Shown here one piece after another: positions 31,806 to 39,379 of a stretch of DNA of 45,432 nt. This DNA is from Xylanibacter brevis ATCC 19188 (GTDB lineage: Bacteria; Bacteroidota; Bacteroidia; Bacteroidales; Bacteroidaceae): assembly GCF_000621725.1 (NCBI RefSeq), contig NZ_JHXM01000023.1:1-45432 (forward strand), read 5' to 3'. The first letter of the stretch is position 1, and each line of letters opens with the position of its first letter. The position numbers and the translations under genes are program-made. The notes under the pieces were generated by a model. The model did not search any database and had not been told where the DNA came from. It worked only from the letters and a program-made list of their open reading frames with translations.

Positions 31806-33743
31806 ATGATAACGATTAATAAGATACTCAATTGGTATTTTAATAAGAAGTCTTTACCTTATTGGTGTATGCTTTTGCTGGATGCACTGATTTTGTTTAT
31901 ATCTGGAATATTTTCTTTCTGGCTGTACCGCAAGACCAACTTGCTCATAGAAGACCGTTTCCAGGTGTTCTACACCATGCTGGTGTTCACCCTGTTTGGT
32001 TGCATCGGCTTCCGTATGTTCCGCACCTATTCTGGTATTGTAAGATACAGTAGCTTTGTGGATCTGTCGCGTGTGGCCTACGGCAACCTGCTGGCCATGG
32101 CGCTGTCGTTTGGATATACGCTGCTGATACATTGTCGTGGCTTCAACGATTTTGCCGTGTTCAACAAGACCGAGATTCTGCTCACGTTCGTGATAGCCAC
32201 CGTCCTGATGTGGGCCATCCGTATTCTGGTGAAGAACCTCTACAACATTGCCATCACCGACAAGGGTGCCATGAGGGTGCTGATATTCGGTGCACTGAAG
32301 GGTGGCGTCGGTCTGGCCAAGAATATCAATACCGAGCGTCCTAAGCGCTTCAACCTGCGTGGCTTTATCTCGCACGACAGTCGTGCGCATCAGATTCAGT
32401 TGATGGGACTCAACGTGTATCATATATCCGATGATCTTGAAGAAATCATCAAGCACGAAGGCATCGGGGGTATCCTGGTGTCGCCACTGCGCGTCAAGGA
32501 ATTCCGCGATGATACCGCCCTCCAGGACCGTCTGATCAAGGCTGGTTGTAAGATCTTTATGGCAGAGTCTGCCAAGGAGATGGACGAGATAGAGATGACT
32601 GAAGACGATATCCAGCGCATGCAGTTGCGCGAGGTCCAGGTGGAAGACCTGTTGCCCCGTCAGGAAATCAAGGTGGATATGGACTCTGTGGGCGCTTTGC
32701 TGAAAGGCAAGACGGTGCTCATCACCGGTTCGGCCGGTAGTATCGGTTCGCAGATGGTGCGCCAGATAGCCATCTACAAGCCCGCCAAGATGGTGCTAAT
32801 AGACCAGGCCGAGACGCCAGAACATGACATCCGACTGATGATGGCGCACGATTATCCCAACGTGGACGCCGAGACCATCGTGACCAGCATCTGTAAGGCT
32901 GACCGAATGGAGCAGATCTTCGAGACGTATAAGCCCGACTATGTGTTCCACGCCGCAGCCTATAAGCATGTGCCCATGATGGAGAACAACCCCAGCGAGG
33001 CCGTGCAGAACAACATCTACGGCACGAAGGTGATTGCTGACCTGAGCGTGAAATATGGTGTCAAGAAGTTTGTGATGGTCTCTACCGACAAGGCAGTGAA
33101 CCCCACCAATGTGATGGGTTGCTCAAAGCGCATCTGCGAGATCTACGTGCAGTCGCTCAACAACTCGCAGGCGGTGACCCAGTTTGTGACCACCCGTTTC
33201 GGCAATGTGCTGGGCTCTAACGGTTCGGTGATTCCTCTGTTCCGCGAGCAAATCAAGAATGGTGGCCCCGTGACGGTGACTGACGAGCGCATCGTGCGTT
33301 TCTTCATGCTGATACCCGAGGCCTGTAAGCTGGTGCTGGAAGCCGGTACCAAGGGACATGGTGGCGAGATCTTCGTCTTCGACATGGGTAAGCCGGTGAA
33401 GATTGCCGACCTGGCTAAGCGCATGATAGCCCTGAGTGGCGCGAAGAACGTGGAAATCAAGTTCACGGGTCTGCGCCCTGGCGAGAAACTCTATGAGGAA
33501 GTGCTCAACGAGCTGGAGGGCACCAAGCCATCGTTCCACGAGAAGATACGTATTGCCGAGGTGCGCGAGTACGACTATCAGGAGGTGAACAAGGAAATCT
33601 GTGAGTTGATAGACCTCTCCAAGCAGTATGACGATATGGCCACGGTGGCTAAGATGAAGCATATCGTGCCGGAGTATAAGAGCAACAACTCTGTCTATGA
33701 GAAGTTGGACGGGTGTGCGGCGGAGCCGCAAGATGAGAGATGA
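31806..33743 (+). CDS. Membrane-bound nucleotide-sugar 4,6-dehydratase (PglF/WbpM/CapD-like)
   Basis: A 645-residue protein. Four membrane helices lie in residues 1-140, followed by a CoA-binding-like Rossmann domain (VLIFGALKGGVGLAKNI) and a SDR domain with VLITGSAGSIGSQMV (NAD binding) and VSTDKAVNPTNVMGCSKR, which holds the catalytic Lys in the Ser/Thr-Asp-Lys form typical of WbpM/PglF. It would convert UDP-GlcNAc to the 4-keto-6-deoxy sugar used by aminotransferases such as the one at 786-2066. About the last eight residues (after KLDG) come from a dispersed repeat that gives the stop codon. The family normally ends near here, so function is probably kept. Confidence 0.9.
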   Translation: MITINKILNWYFNKKSLPYWCMLLLDALILFISGIFSFWLYRKTNLLIEDRFQVFYTMLVFTLFGCIGFRMFRTYSGIVRYSSFVDLSRVAYGNLLAMALSFGYTLLIHCRGFNDFAVFNKTEILLTFVIATVLMWAIRILVKNLYNIAITDKGAMRVLIFGALKGGVGLAKNINTERPKRFNLRGFISHDSRAHQIQLMGLNVYHISDDLEEIIKHEGIGGILVSPLRVKEFRDDTALQDRLIKAGCKIFMAESAKEMDEIEMTEDDIQRMQLREVQVEDLLPRQEIKVDMDSVGALLKGKTVLITGSAGSIGSQMVRQIAIYKPAKMVLIDQAETPEHDIRLMMAHDYPNVDAETIVTSICKADRMEQIFETYKPDYVFHAAAYKHVPMMENNPSEAVQNNIYGTKVIADLSVKYGVKKFVMVSTDKAVNPTNVMGCSKRICEIYVQSLNNSQAVTQFVTTRFGNVLGSNGSVIPLFREQIKNGGPVTVTDERIVRFFMLIPEACKLVLEAGTKGHGGEIFVFDMGKPVKIADLAKRMIALSGAKNVEIKFTGLRPGEKLYEEVLNELEGTKPSFHEKIRIAEVREYDYQEVNKEICELIDLSKQYDDMATVAKMKHIVPEYKSNNSVYEKLDGCAAEPQDER

Positions 33744-33881
33744 GAGATGAGAGATGAGAGGCGGTGCGACTTTGTCGCAAAGTGAGAAGTGAGAAGTGAG
33801 AAGTGAGTGCGCCTTTGGCGCAACCTCAACGATGAGACTAAAAACGCCCCTCCATTACAGGGAGGGGTTGGGGGTGGGTCT
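33712..33881 (+). repeat. Repeat mosaic E at the 3' end of the dehydratase gene
   Basis: Order: mini-hairpin TGCGGC-gga-GCCGCA (33716-33730), ATGAGAG heptamers, mini-hairpin TGCGAC-ttt-GTCGCA (33765-33779), AGTGAGA heptamers, mini-hairpin TGCGCC-ttt-GGCGCA (33808-33822), and the module CAACGATGAGACTAAAAACG onward shared with 30507-30570. Confidence 0.88.
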
Positions 33882-33884
33882 ATA

Positions 33885-33926
33885 AGCGGCACTATTCATT
33901 GCGAATAGTGCCGCTCTTTTTTATCT
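33885..33926 (+). terminator. Terminator between the dehydratase and rhaA genes
   Basis: AGCGGCACTATTC (33885-33897) and GAATAGTGCCGCT (33903-33915) form a perfect 13-bp stem, followed by CTTTTTTATCT. The flanking genes are convergent; the T tract serves the + strand. Confidence 0.85.
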
Positions 33927-33933
33927 AATCCTT

Positions 33934-35184
33934 TTAGCGTTTGCTGGTAACGTCTTTTTCGTACTGCTGGATGGCAGCGATGTATTCCTCGCCTACGGGC
34001 ACGTCGTTCTTCAGGTTGAAGTAGTCGAACACAGCACCGAAAGGCATTGACTTGGCCTCTTCCATCAGTGCCAGACGCTCAAAGTACTGACCGTTGTCCT
34101 CGTACTTGCGCAGCAAAGCCTTTGGTTCGAGCAGGGCCTGCAGAATGCACTTCTGAGTGGCACGTGTACCCACGATGTAAGCACCAATGCGGTTGATAGA
34201 AGCATCGAAGTAGTCAAGACCTACATGAGCGCGGTCCAGGGCATCGCAGCGTACCAGTTCCTTGAACAGATCCAGTGTCTGGTCGTTCATGATGGTCACG
34301 TGGTCTGAGTCCCAGCGCACGGGGCGGCTCACGTGGAGCATCAGCTCAGGCACGTACATCAGCAGCGTGCTGACGAAGTCGCTCACGTTCTCGGTCTGCT
34401 CGTAGTGACCGGTATCCAGAGTGTACATCTGCTTGCGGGTAGCGCAGTAGGCAGTGTAGAAATCGTGTGAGCCCACGGTGTAGCTCTCCAGACCGATACC
34501 AAACAGCTTAGCCTCGAAGCAGTTCTTCACGCCGTCCAGCTTCTCCTCCATGATCTCGTCGAGAGAAGCAGCCAGGATCTCACGATATTTCTGACGCTGC
34601 ACGGGCATGTCCTTGCTACCATCATGCACCCAGATGTTCATGATACAGGGATCGTTCTGTGCCTTACCCATGGCGTCGGCAATGCGACGACAGCGCTTGG
34701 TGTGCTCAATCCAGAAGTCGCGGATAGACTTATCGGGGTTGCTCAAAGTCAAATCGCCACTCTTGGGGTGTGAGAACGATGTAGAGTTGAAGTCCAACTT
34801 CATGTTGTTCTCCTTAGCCCAGTCAATCCAGCTCTGGAAGTGCTTAACCTCCACCTGGTCGCGATCTACGAACTTGCCCTGGAAGTCGCCATAGATCTCG
34901 TGCAGGTTCAGACGGTGGTTACCAGCCAGCAGTGTCTTGACAAACTCAATGTCCTGGCGTACCTCGTCAATATTACGCGCGCGTCCGGGGTAGTTACCAG
35001 TGGTCTGAATACCACCACTCAATGCTTCGTTGCGCTCGAAACCAACTACGTCGTCGGTCTGCCAGCAGTGCAGCGAGATCTGCTGCTTCTGCAGGAGGTC
35101 GAGCACTGCATCTGTGTCAACGCCAATGGCAGCGTAGCGGTCTTTTGCCACGGCATAGGCTTTTTCAATTAGTTCAGCTTTCAT
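33934..35184 (-). CDS. rhaA: L-rhamnose isomerase
   Basis: A 416-residue enzyme that converts L-rhamnose to L-rhamnulose in the cytoplasm. SLHCWQTDDVVGFE, GGIQTTGNYPGRARN, HRLNLHEIYGDF and LDFNSTSFSHPKSGDLTLS are characteristic RhaA segments, and NIWVHDGSKD and LDTGHYEQTENVSDFVS hold metal-binding residues. Length matches the family. It lies 85 bp downstream of rhaB on the same strand and probably shares its promoter. Start at ATG 35184 is preceded by an A-rich region. Confidence 0.96.
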   Translation of the reverse strand: MKAELIEKAYAVAKDRYAAIGVDTDAVLDLLQKQQISLHCWQTDDVVGFERNEALSGGIQTTGNYPGRARNIDEVRQDIEFVKTLLAGNHRLNLHEIYGDFQGKFVDRDQVEVKHFQSWIDWAKENNMKLDFNSTSFSHPKSGDLTLSNPDKSIRDFWIEHTKRCRRIADAMGKAQNDPCIMNIWVHDGSKDMPVQRQKYREILAASLDEIMEEKLDGVKNCFEAKLFGIGLESYTVGSHDFYTAYCATRKQMYTLDTGHYEQTENVSDFVSTLLMYVPELMLHVSRPVRWDSDHVTIMNDQTLDLFKELVRCDALDRAHVGLDYFDASINRIGAYIVGTRATQKCILQALLEPKALLRKYEDNGQYFERLALMEEAKSMPFGAVFDYFNLKNDVPVGEEYIAAIQQYEKDVTSKR

Positions 35185-35269
35185 TTTCTTTCGTTGTTTT
35201 TAGAGTTATAATTATTTTTATAATGTCGTTATAGGGGGGCACAGCGATGAACCTTATGCCACGAGGCGT

Positions 35270-36754
35270 TTAGGCCTGTGCTGTGATGCCAAGGAACTTC
35301 TCGTAGGCCTTGTCCCAGATGGCCTTGTCCTGTGGCTCGTACTTCACCATGGCGGTAGAGTTGGCGATGATGCTGCGCATCTGCCAGATGTCCTCGACTA
35401 GAGCCGATGCCTTGGCCTGCAACATGATGTTGCCAATGGCCGTGCATTCCTGTGGGCCAGCCAGTACGGTGGCACCAGTGGCATTGGCCGTGAACTGGTT
35501 GAGGTATTTGTTCAGGCTACCACCGCCGATGATGTGCAGCGTGTTGAGGCGGACGTCAGTGAACTCCTGAAGCCACGTGAACACCTGGCGATAGCGCAGG
35601 GCCAGCGAGTCGAAGATGCAGCGACAGATCTCTGCAGGCGTCTCGGGAACAGGCTGGTTGGTGTTCCGACAGTACTGCTGAATGGCACCAATCATGCTCG
35701 ATGGTGCAGCAAACACCGCGTCGTCGGGGTTGATGATAGAGCGGAAAGCCTCCACCTGCATGGCCGAACCCTGCAGTTCGGGGTGGGAGAGACGGCGCAC
35801 CTCCTCGGGCCACTCCAGTCGGCAGCGCTCGTAGAGCCACATGCCGCAGATGTTCTTCAGGAAGCGAGTGGTTCCCTCGATGCCTCCCTCGTTGGTGAAG
35901 TTGCGCTCGTAGCTCAAGTCGTTGATAATGGCATCCTTGGTCTCGATGCCCATCAGGCTCCAAGTGCCGCTAGAGAGGTAGGCAAATTGCTCGTCCTTGG
36001 CAGGTACGGCAGCCACAGCCGAGCCCGTGTCATGGCCAGCCACTGCAATCACAGGTACGGCTCCCAGTCCGGTGAGGCGCTGCACCTCTTCGGTCAGCGT
36101 GCCAATCACGGTGCCAGGCTGCACCATACGTCCGAACTTAGAGCGCTGCAAGCCAATGGAGCTGAGCAGTTTCTCGTCGAGCTCCTTGGTGCGAGGATCC
36201 AGCAACTGCGATGTAGAGGCGATGGTGTATTCACAAACCATCTCGCCGGTCAGCATCCATGACAGTGCATCGGGGATGAACAGGATCTTCTCAGCATGCT
36301 TCAGGGCCGAGTTGTTCTCGCGCTGCATGGCATAGAGCTGGAAGATAGAGTTGAAGTTCATGAACTGAATGCCGGTCACATCATACACCTCGCGCTTGGG
36401 CAATACGTTCTTCAGGTAGTCGTCCATAGCCTCGAAGGTGATGGGGTCGCGGTAGGCACGTGGGTTGCGCAGAATGGCACCGTCCTCGCCGATGCACACA
36501 AAGTCAACACCCCAGGTGTCAATGCCGATTGATGTGATATTGATATGGCGGGTGGCTACCTCTTTCAAGCCACGGATCATCTCGAAGTAAAGTGCGTGAA
36601 TATCCCAGTAGTAGTGACCTCCCTGCTCAATCAGGTTGTTGGGGAAACGTGTCACCTCTTCCAGGTCAATCTTGCCATTGTCTATCTTGCCGATGATGGT
36701 GCGTCCGCTTGTGGCACCAAGGTCCACGGCAAAGAAATAATTCTCGTTTTCCAT
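35270..36754 (-). CDS. rhaB: Rhamnulokinase
   Basis: A 494-residue FGGY-family kinase that phosphorylates L-rhamnulose at O1. FFAVDLGATSGRTIIG is the N-terminal phosphate motif, IGIDTWGVDFVCIG the substrate-region motif, VIAVAGHDTGSAVAA the second ATP-site motif and LHIIGGGSLNKYLNQFTAN the adenosine motif. Length is normal. It is the first gene of the rhaBA unit, read from a promoter near 36790 with AraC-type direct repeats upstream. Neither a permease gene nor a rhamnulose-1-phosphate aldolase gene is visible in this window. Confidence 0.95.
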   Translation of the reverse strand: MENENYFFAVDLGATSGRTIIGKIDNGKIDLEEVTRFPNNLIEQGGHYYWDIHALYFEMIRGLKEVATRHINITSIGIDTWGVDFVCIGEDGAILRNPRAYRDPITFEAMDDYLKNVLPKREVYDVTGIQFMNFNSIFQLYAMQRENNSALKHAEKILFIPDALSWMLTGEMVCEYTIASTSQLLDPRTKELDEKLLSSIGLQRSKFGRMVQPGTVIGTLTEEVQRLTGLGAVPVIAVAGHDTGSAVAAVPAKDEQFAYLSSGTWSLMGIETKDAIINDLSYERNFTNEGGIEGTTRFLKNICGMWLYERCRLEWPEEVRRLSHPELQGSAMQVEAFRSIINPDDAVFAAPSSMIGAIQQYCRNTNQPVPETPAEICRCIFDSLALRYRQVFTWLQEFTDVRLNTLHIIGGGSLNKYLNQFTANATGATVLAGPQECTAIGNIMLQAKASALVEDIWQMRSIIANSTAMVKYEPQDKAIWDKAYEKFLGITAQA

Positions 36755-36787
36755 TGATTTGTTTTAGTTGTTTTTAGCGTTCGCATG

Positions 36788-36795
36788 CAAAGATA
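36788..36795 (-). promoter_or_regulatory. -7 element TATCTTTG of the rhaBA unit
   Basis: CAAAGATA on the + strand is TATCTTTG on the - strand, 34 bp before the rhaB start. There is no good -33 element, as expected for an activator-dependent promoter. Confidence 0.6.
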
Positions 36796-36828
36796 CTAAG
36801 AATAACACTTTTGCTGGCCGTATTTTTT

Positions 36829-36859
36829 GATTTTCTCACTAAGAAAAATGATTTTCTCA
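36829..36859 (-). promoter_or_regulatory. Candidate AraC-type operator: two GATTTTCTCA direct repeats 21 bp apart
   Basis: GATTTTCTCA occurs at 36829-36838 and 36850-36859, exactly 21 bp apart (two helical turns), the usual layout for AraC-family half-sites. Relative to the rhaB start site it would lie near -48 to -78. It also overlaps the -33 region of nhaD. The likely binder is the AraC-type protein at 38472-39344. Confidence 0.6.
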
Positions 36860-36870
36860 AAATAAATGTT

Positions 36871-36878
36871 TAACTTTG
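36871..36878 (+). promoter_or_regulatory. -7 element TAACTTTG of nhaD
   Basis: Matches TAnnTTTG; the transcript would start near 36885, about 60 nt before the ATG at 36946. Confidence 0.55.
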
Positions 36879-36945
36879 CAAACCGAAAAGATAAAGGGTA
36901 AACAGGCAACAACTAAAATCTATATTAAGTAATATTCAAAATCCA

Positions 36946-38283
36946 ATGTCAACATTAACCGTTTTCATTGTCGCAGTCTTCTGTATAGGCTATCTCTGCA
37001 TAGCGCTGGAGAGTGTGACAAAAGTCAACAAAGCAGCTATTGCGCTGCTGATGTGTGTAGGCTGTTGGACACTCCTCATGGTGGCACCTGGTGCCTACTA
37101 TCCCGAGGTGCCAGCAGACAGTGTAGTGCACCATATCAGTGAGGTCATTGAGCACCACCTGGGCGATGCTGCAGGTACGTTGTTCTTCCTCATGGGTGCG
37201 ATGACCATTGTGGAGATTGTAGATTCCAATGGCGGCTTTAACTTTGTGCGCGACACGCTGAAGACCAGTTCCAAACGCAAGCTGTTGTGGCGTATGGCCT
37301 TTATGACCTTCTTCCTGTCGGCCATTCTCGACAACCTGACCACTAGTATTGTGATGGTGATGGTGCTGCGCAAGCTGGTGCAGAATAGGGAAGAACGTCT
37401 GATTTATGCTGCTTTGATCATCATCTCTGCCAATAGCGGTGGTGCCTTCTCGCCCATCGGTGACGTCACCACCATCATGTTGTGGATTAAGGGTGTGGTA
37501 ACCACCCAGGGTGTGTTGACCGAGATTTTCGTGCCTTCGCTGGTATCAATGGTTATTCCTGCCGTCATCCTGTCGTTCTCGCTGAAAGGACGTTTCGATA
37601 AGAGTCAGAACCTGCCAAAGTCAGAGGTCAGCCAGTTCTCGAAGACCCAGCGCAACATCATCTTCTGGTTGGGCGTAGGCGGTCTGATGTTCGTGCCTGT
37701 GTTCAAGACACTGACCCATCTGCCACCGTTCATGGGTATCCTGCTGGTGCTGGGTGTGCTGTGGACCGTGACCGAAGTGTTCCATTACAACACCTCTGAA
37801 GACGACACCATGGCTAAGCGTGTGAGCGACCTGCTGTCGCGTATTGACCTCTCAACCATCATGTTCTTCCTCGGCATCCTGATGGCTGTTGCCGTGCTGC
37901 AGGAGGTTCAGGTGCTGGCTGCTATGGGTACTGGTCTGACAGAGGCCTTCTCAGGCAACTATTACCTCATCAACGGCATCATTGGTGTGCTGTCTTCTAT
38001 TGTTGACAATGTGCCCCTGGTGGCTGGTTGCATGCACATGTATCCCGTCAGTGAAGTGGCTGGCGATGCTATGGCCGTGGACGGCATCTTCTGGCAGCTC
38101 CTGGCCTATTGTGCCGGTGTGGGCGGTTCGATGCTGATCATCGGTTCTGCCGCAGGTGTTGTGGTGATGGGCTTGGAGAAAATTACCTTTGGCTGGTATC
38201 TGAAGCGCATCACATGGATCGTGTTTGTAGGCTATCTGGCTGGTATCGGTTGCTACTGGCTGGAGAAGACGCTGCTCTTTTAA
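36946..38283 (+). CDS. nhaD: NhaD-type Na+/H+ antiporter
   Basis: A 445-residue integral membrane protein with about 11-12 hydrophobic segments. FFLMGAMTIVEIVDSNGGF, SAILDNLTTSIVMVMVLRKL and SANSGGAFSPIGDVTTIMLW are conserved NhaD segments carrying polar residues in membrane regions; IVDNVPLVAG is the second DN-containing helix. It exchanges Na+ or Li+ for H+ across the inner membrane. It is divergent from rhaB with a 191-bp shared regulatory region, and may therefore be influenced by the rhamnose regulator, perhaps because uptake is coupled to sodium; this last point is only an inference. Confidence 0.93.
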   Translation: MSTLTVFIVAVFCIGYLCIALESVTKVNKAAIALLMCVGCWTLLMVAPGAYYPEVPADSVVHHISEVIEHHLGDAAGTLFFLMGAMTIVEIVDSNGGFNFVRDTLKTSSKRKLLWRMAFMTFFLSAILDNLTTSIVMVMVLRKLVQNREERLIYAALIIISANSGGAFSPIGDVTTIMLWIKGVVTTQGVLTEIFVPSLVSMVIPAVILSFSLKGRFDKSQNLPKSEVSQFSKTQRNIIFWLGVGGLMFVPVFKTLTHLPPFMGILLVLGVLWTVTEVFHYNTSEDDTMAKRVSDLLSRIDLSTIMFFLGILMAVAVLQEVQVLAAMGTGLTEAFSGNYYLINGIIGVLSSIVDNVPLVAGCMHMYPVSEVAGDAMAVDGIFWQLLAYCAGVGGSMLIIGSAAGVVVMGLEKITFGWYLKRITWIVFVGYLAGIGCYWLEKTLLF

Positions 38284-38290
38284 AGAAGTA

Positions 38291-38328
38291 AAAAAAGAAC
38301 TGCCGGCATTGCTGGCAGTTCTTTTTTT
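38291..38328 (+). terminator. Terminator after nhaD
   Basis: AAAAAAGAACTGCC (38291-38304) and GGCAGTTCTTTTTTT (38314-38328) form a stem of about 14 bp ending in a T tract. A/T tracts on both sides allow use by the convergent AraC-type gene. Confidence 0.85.
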
Positions 38329-38472
38329 GCGGCCGGGCGGCTGGCGGCCGGGAGATTTTGTCGAGATTTCGATATATCGATATGACGATATTTCGACGCG
38401 GCCGCCATTCGATATCTCGATATCTCGATATATCGAAATTCTTTTTGCGGCCGGTTGCGGCCGGCGGCCGGC
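38329..38472. repeat. Palindrome cluster of GCGGCCGG and TCGATATATCGA-type words
   Basis: GC-rich words (GCGGCCGGGCGGC, GCGGCCGCC, GCGGCCGGTTGCGGCCGG) flank an AT-rich core with repeated TCGATAT, CGATATATCGATAT and ATATCGAAAT words that are self-complementary in many registers. It can fold into several cruciform-like hairpins. It lies between convergent genes and ends close to the stop codon of the AraC-type gene. Confidence 0.75.
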
Positions 38473-39344
38473 TATTTATTTCTAAGTTCGCTGGGCTTGC
38501 GTCCGATTTTTGCTTTGAACTTGGCCGAGAAATAGTCGGGCGACTCAAAGTTCAAGCGATAGGCAATCTCTTTGATGCTGAGGTCGGTGGAGCTGAGCAA
38601 CTCTTTGGCGCGCTGCAGTCGCAGGTCTTGCTGGTAAATGGCAGGCGACAGTCCTGTATGCTCTTTAAACAGTTTTCGGAAATTGCTGTAGCTGACGCCC
38701 ATGTCCTCGGCAATCTGCTGGATGGTGAGCGGACTCTCGAGCGATTCACGGATGCGCATACGTGCCCTGCTGATCATGTCCACGTGTGCCTCGTTGCGCG
38801 TCTTCAACTGAATATTGCGCTCCAGCGAGTACATCATGCCAATCAGGTGGTTCACGATGCCCGCCAAAAGCTGTTGGGAGTAGGCCGCCTCTTCCACGGC
38901 CGTCTCGTAGGCTTGTTTGTAGAGTGTTTCGATATCCGACGAGTATCCCACATGATAAATAGGTTTCGAAGGAGAGATAAAGCCAGCTCTCACACGCTCG
39001 TTCATGTTGTTGCCCTTGAATCCAATCCAATAGCACTTCCATCCCTTTTCGCGTGATGGACAGTAAGTGTGCCATTCGCCAGGAAACAAGATGAAGATGT
39101 CGCCCTCTTTAAGCACGGTCTCCCTTTGTGATTCGCTGCGGAACACCCCTTCACCTTCTATAACATATTGTAGCTGATATTCCTGAAGTGTGCGTCCTTT
39201 ATGACAGTCGAAATAGTATCCATCGGCATGTCCGCGTGTAGGGTATTCTTCGTTGGGGGCTATCTCCTCGTAACCCACAGTGGTAACGGTCAGGCCCCAT
39301 TGTTTGTCTCGTTCGCTGGCGAGAAGGTATCTGCTTTTTTGCAT
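38472..39344 (-). CDS. AraC-family regulator, probable rhamnose regulator
   Basis: A 290-residue protein. The N-terminal half (about residues 15-130) is a cupin-like sensing domain (LQYVIEGEGVFRSE, GDIFILFPGEWHTY). The C-terminal domain has two helix-turn-helix motifs: LTIQQIAEDMGVSYSNFRKLF and LSIKEIAYRLNFESPDYFSAKF, ending FKAKIGRKPSELRNK. Position near rhaBA and the cupin fold fit RhaR/RhaS-type activators, but the gene is separated from rhaB by nhaD and could respond to another sugar. A 21-bp direct repeat upstream of rhaB is a candidate target. The symbol is left empty because the ligand is inferred. Confidence 0.85.
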   Translation of the reverse strand: MQKSRYLLASERDKQWGLTVTTVGYEEIAPNEEYPTRGHADGYYFDCHKGRTLQEYQLQYVIEGEGVFRSESQRETVLKEGDIFILFPGEWHTYCPSREKGWKCYWIGFKGNNMNERVRAGFISPSKPIYHVGYSSDIETLYKQAYETAVEEAAYSQQLLAGIVNHLIGMMYSLERNIQLKTRNEAHVDMISRARMRIRESLESPLTIQQIAEDMGVSYSNFRKLFKEHTGLSPAIYQQDLRLQRAKELLSSTDLSIKEIAYRLNFESPDYFSAKFKAKIGRKPSELRNK

Positions 39345-39379
39345 AGTTTAATCAAAAAACTCTTTCATTATTACTGTAG

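Noticed and set aside
21567..33815. Heptamer tracts as a possible CRISPR array
   Set aside because: Units are 7 bp without unique spacers and there are no cas genes in the window.
35534..36262. Long + strand ORF (242 codons) opposite rhaB
   Set aside because: An antisense frame typical of GC-rich third positions; rhaB is unambiguous on the other strand.
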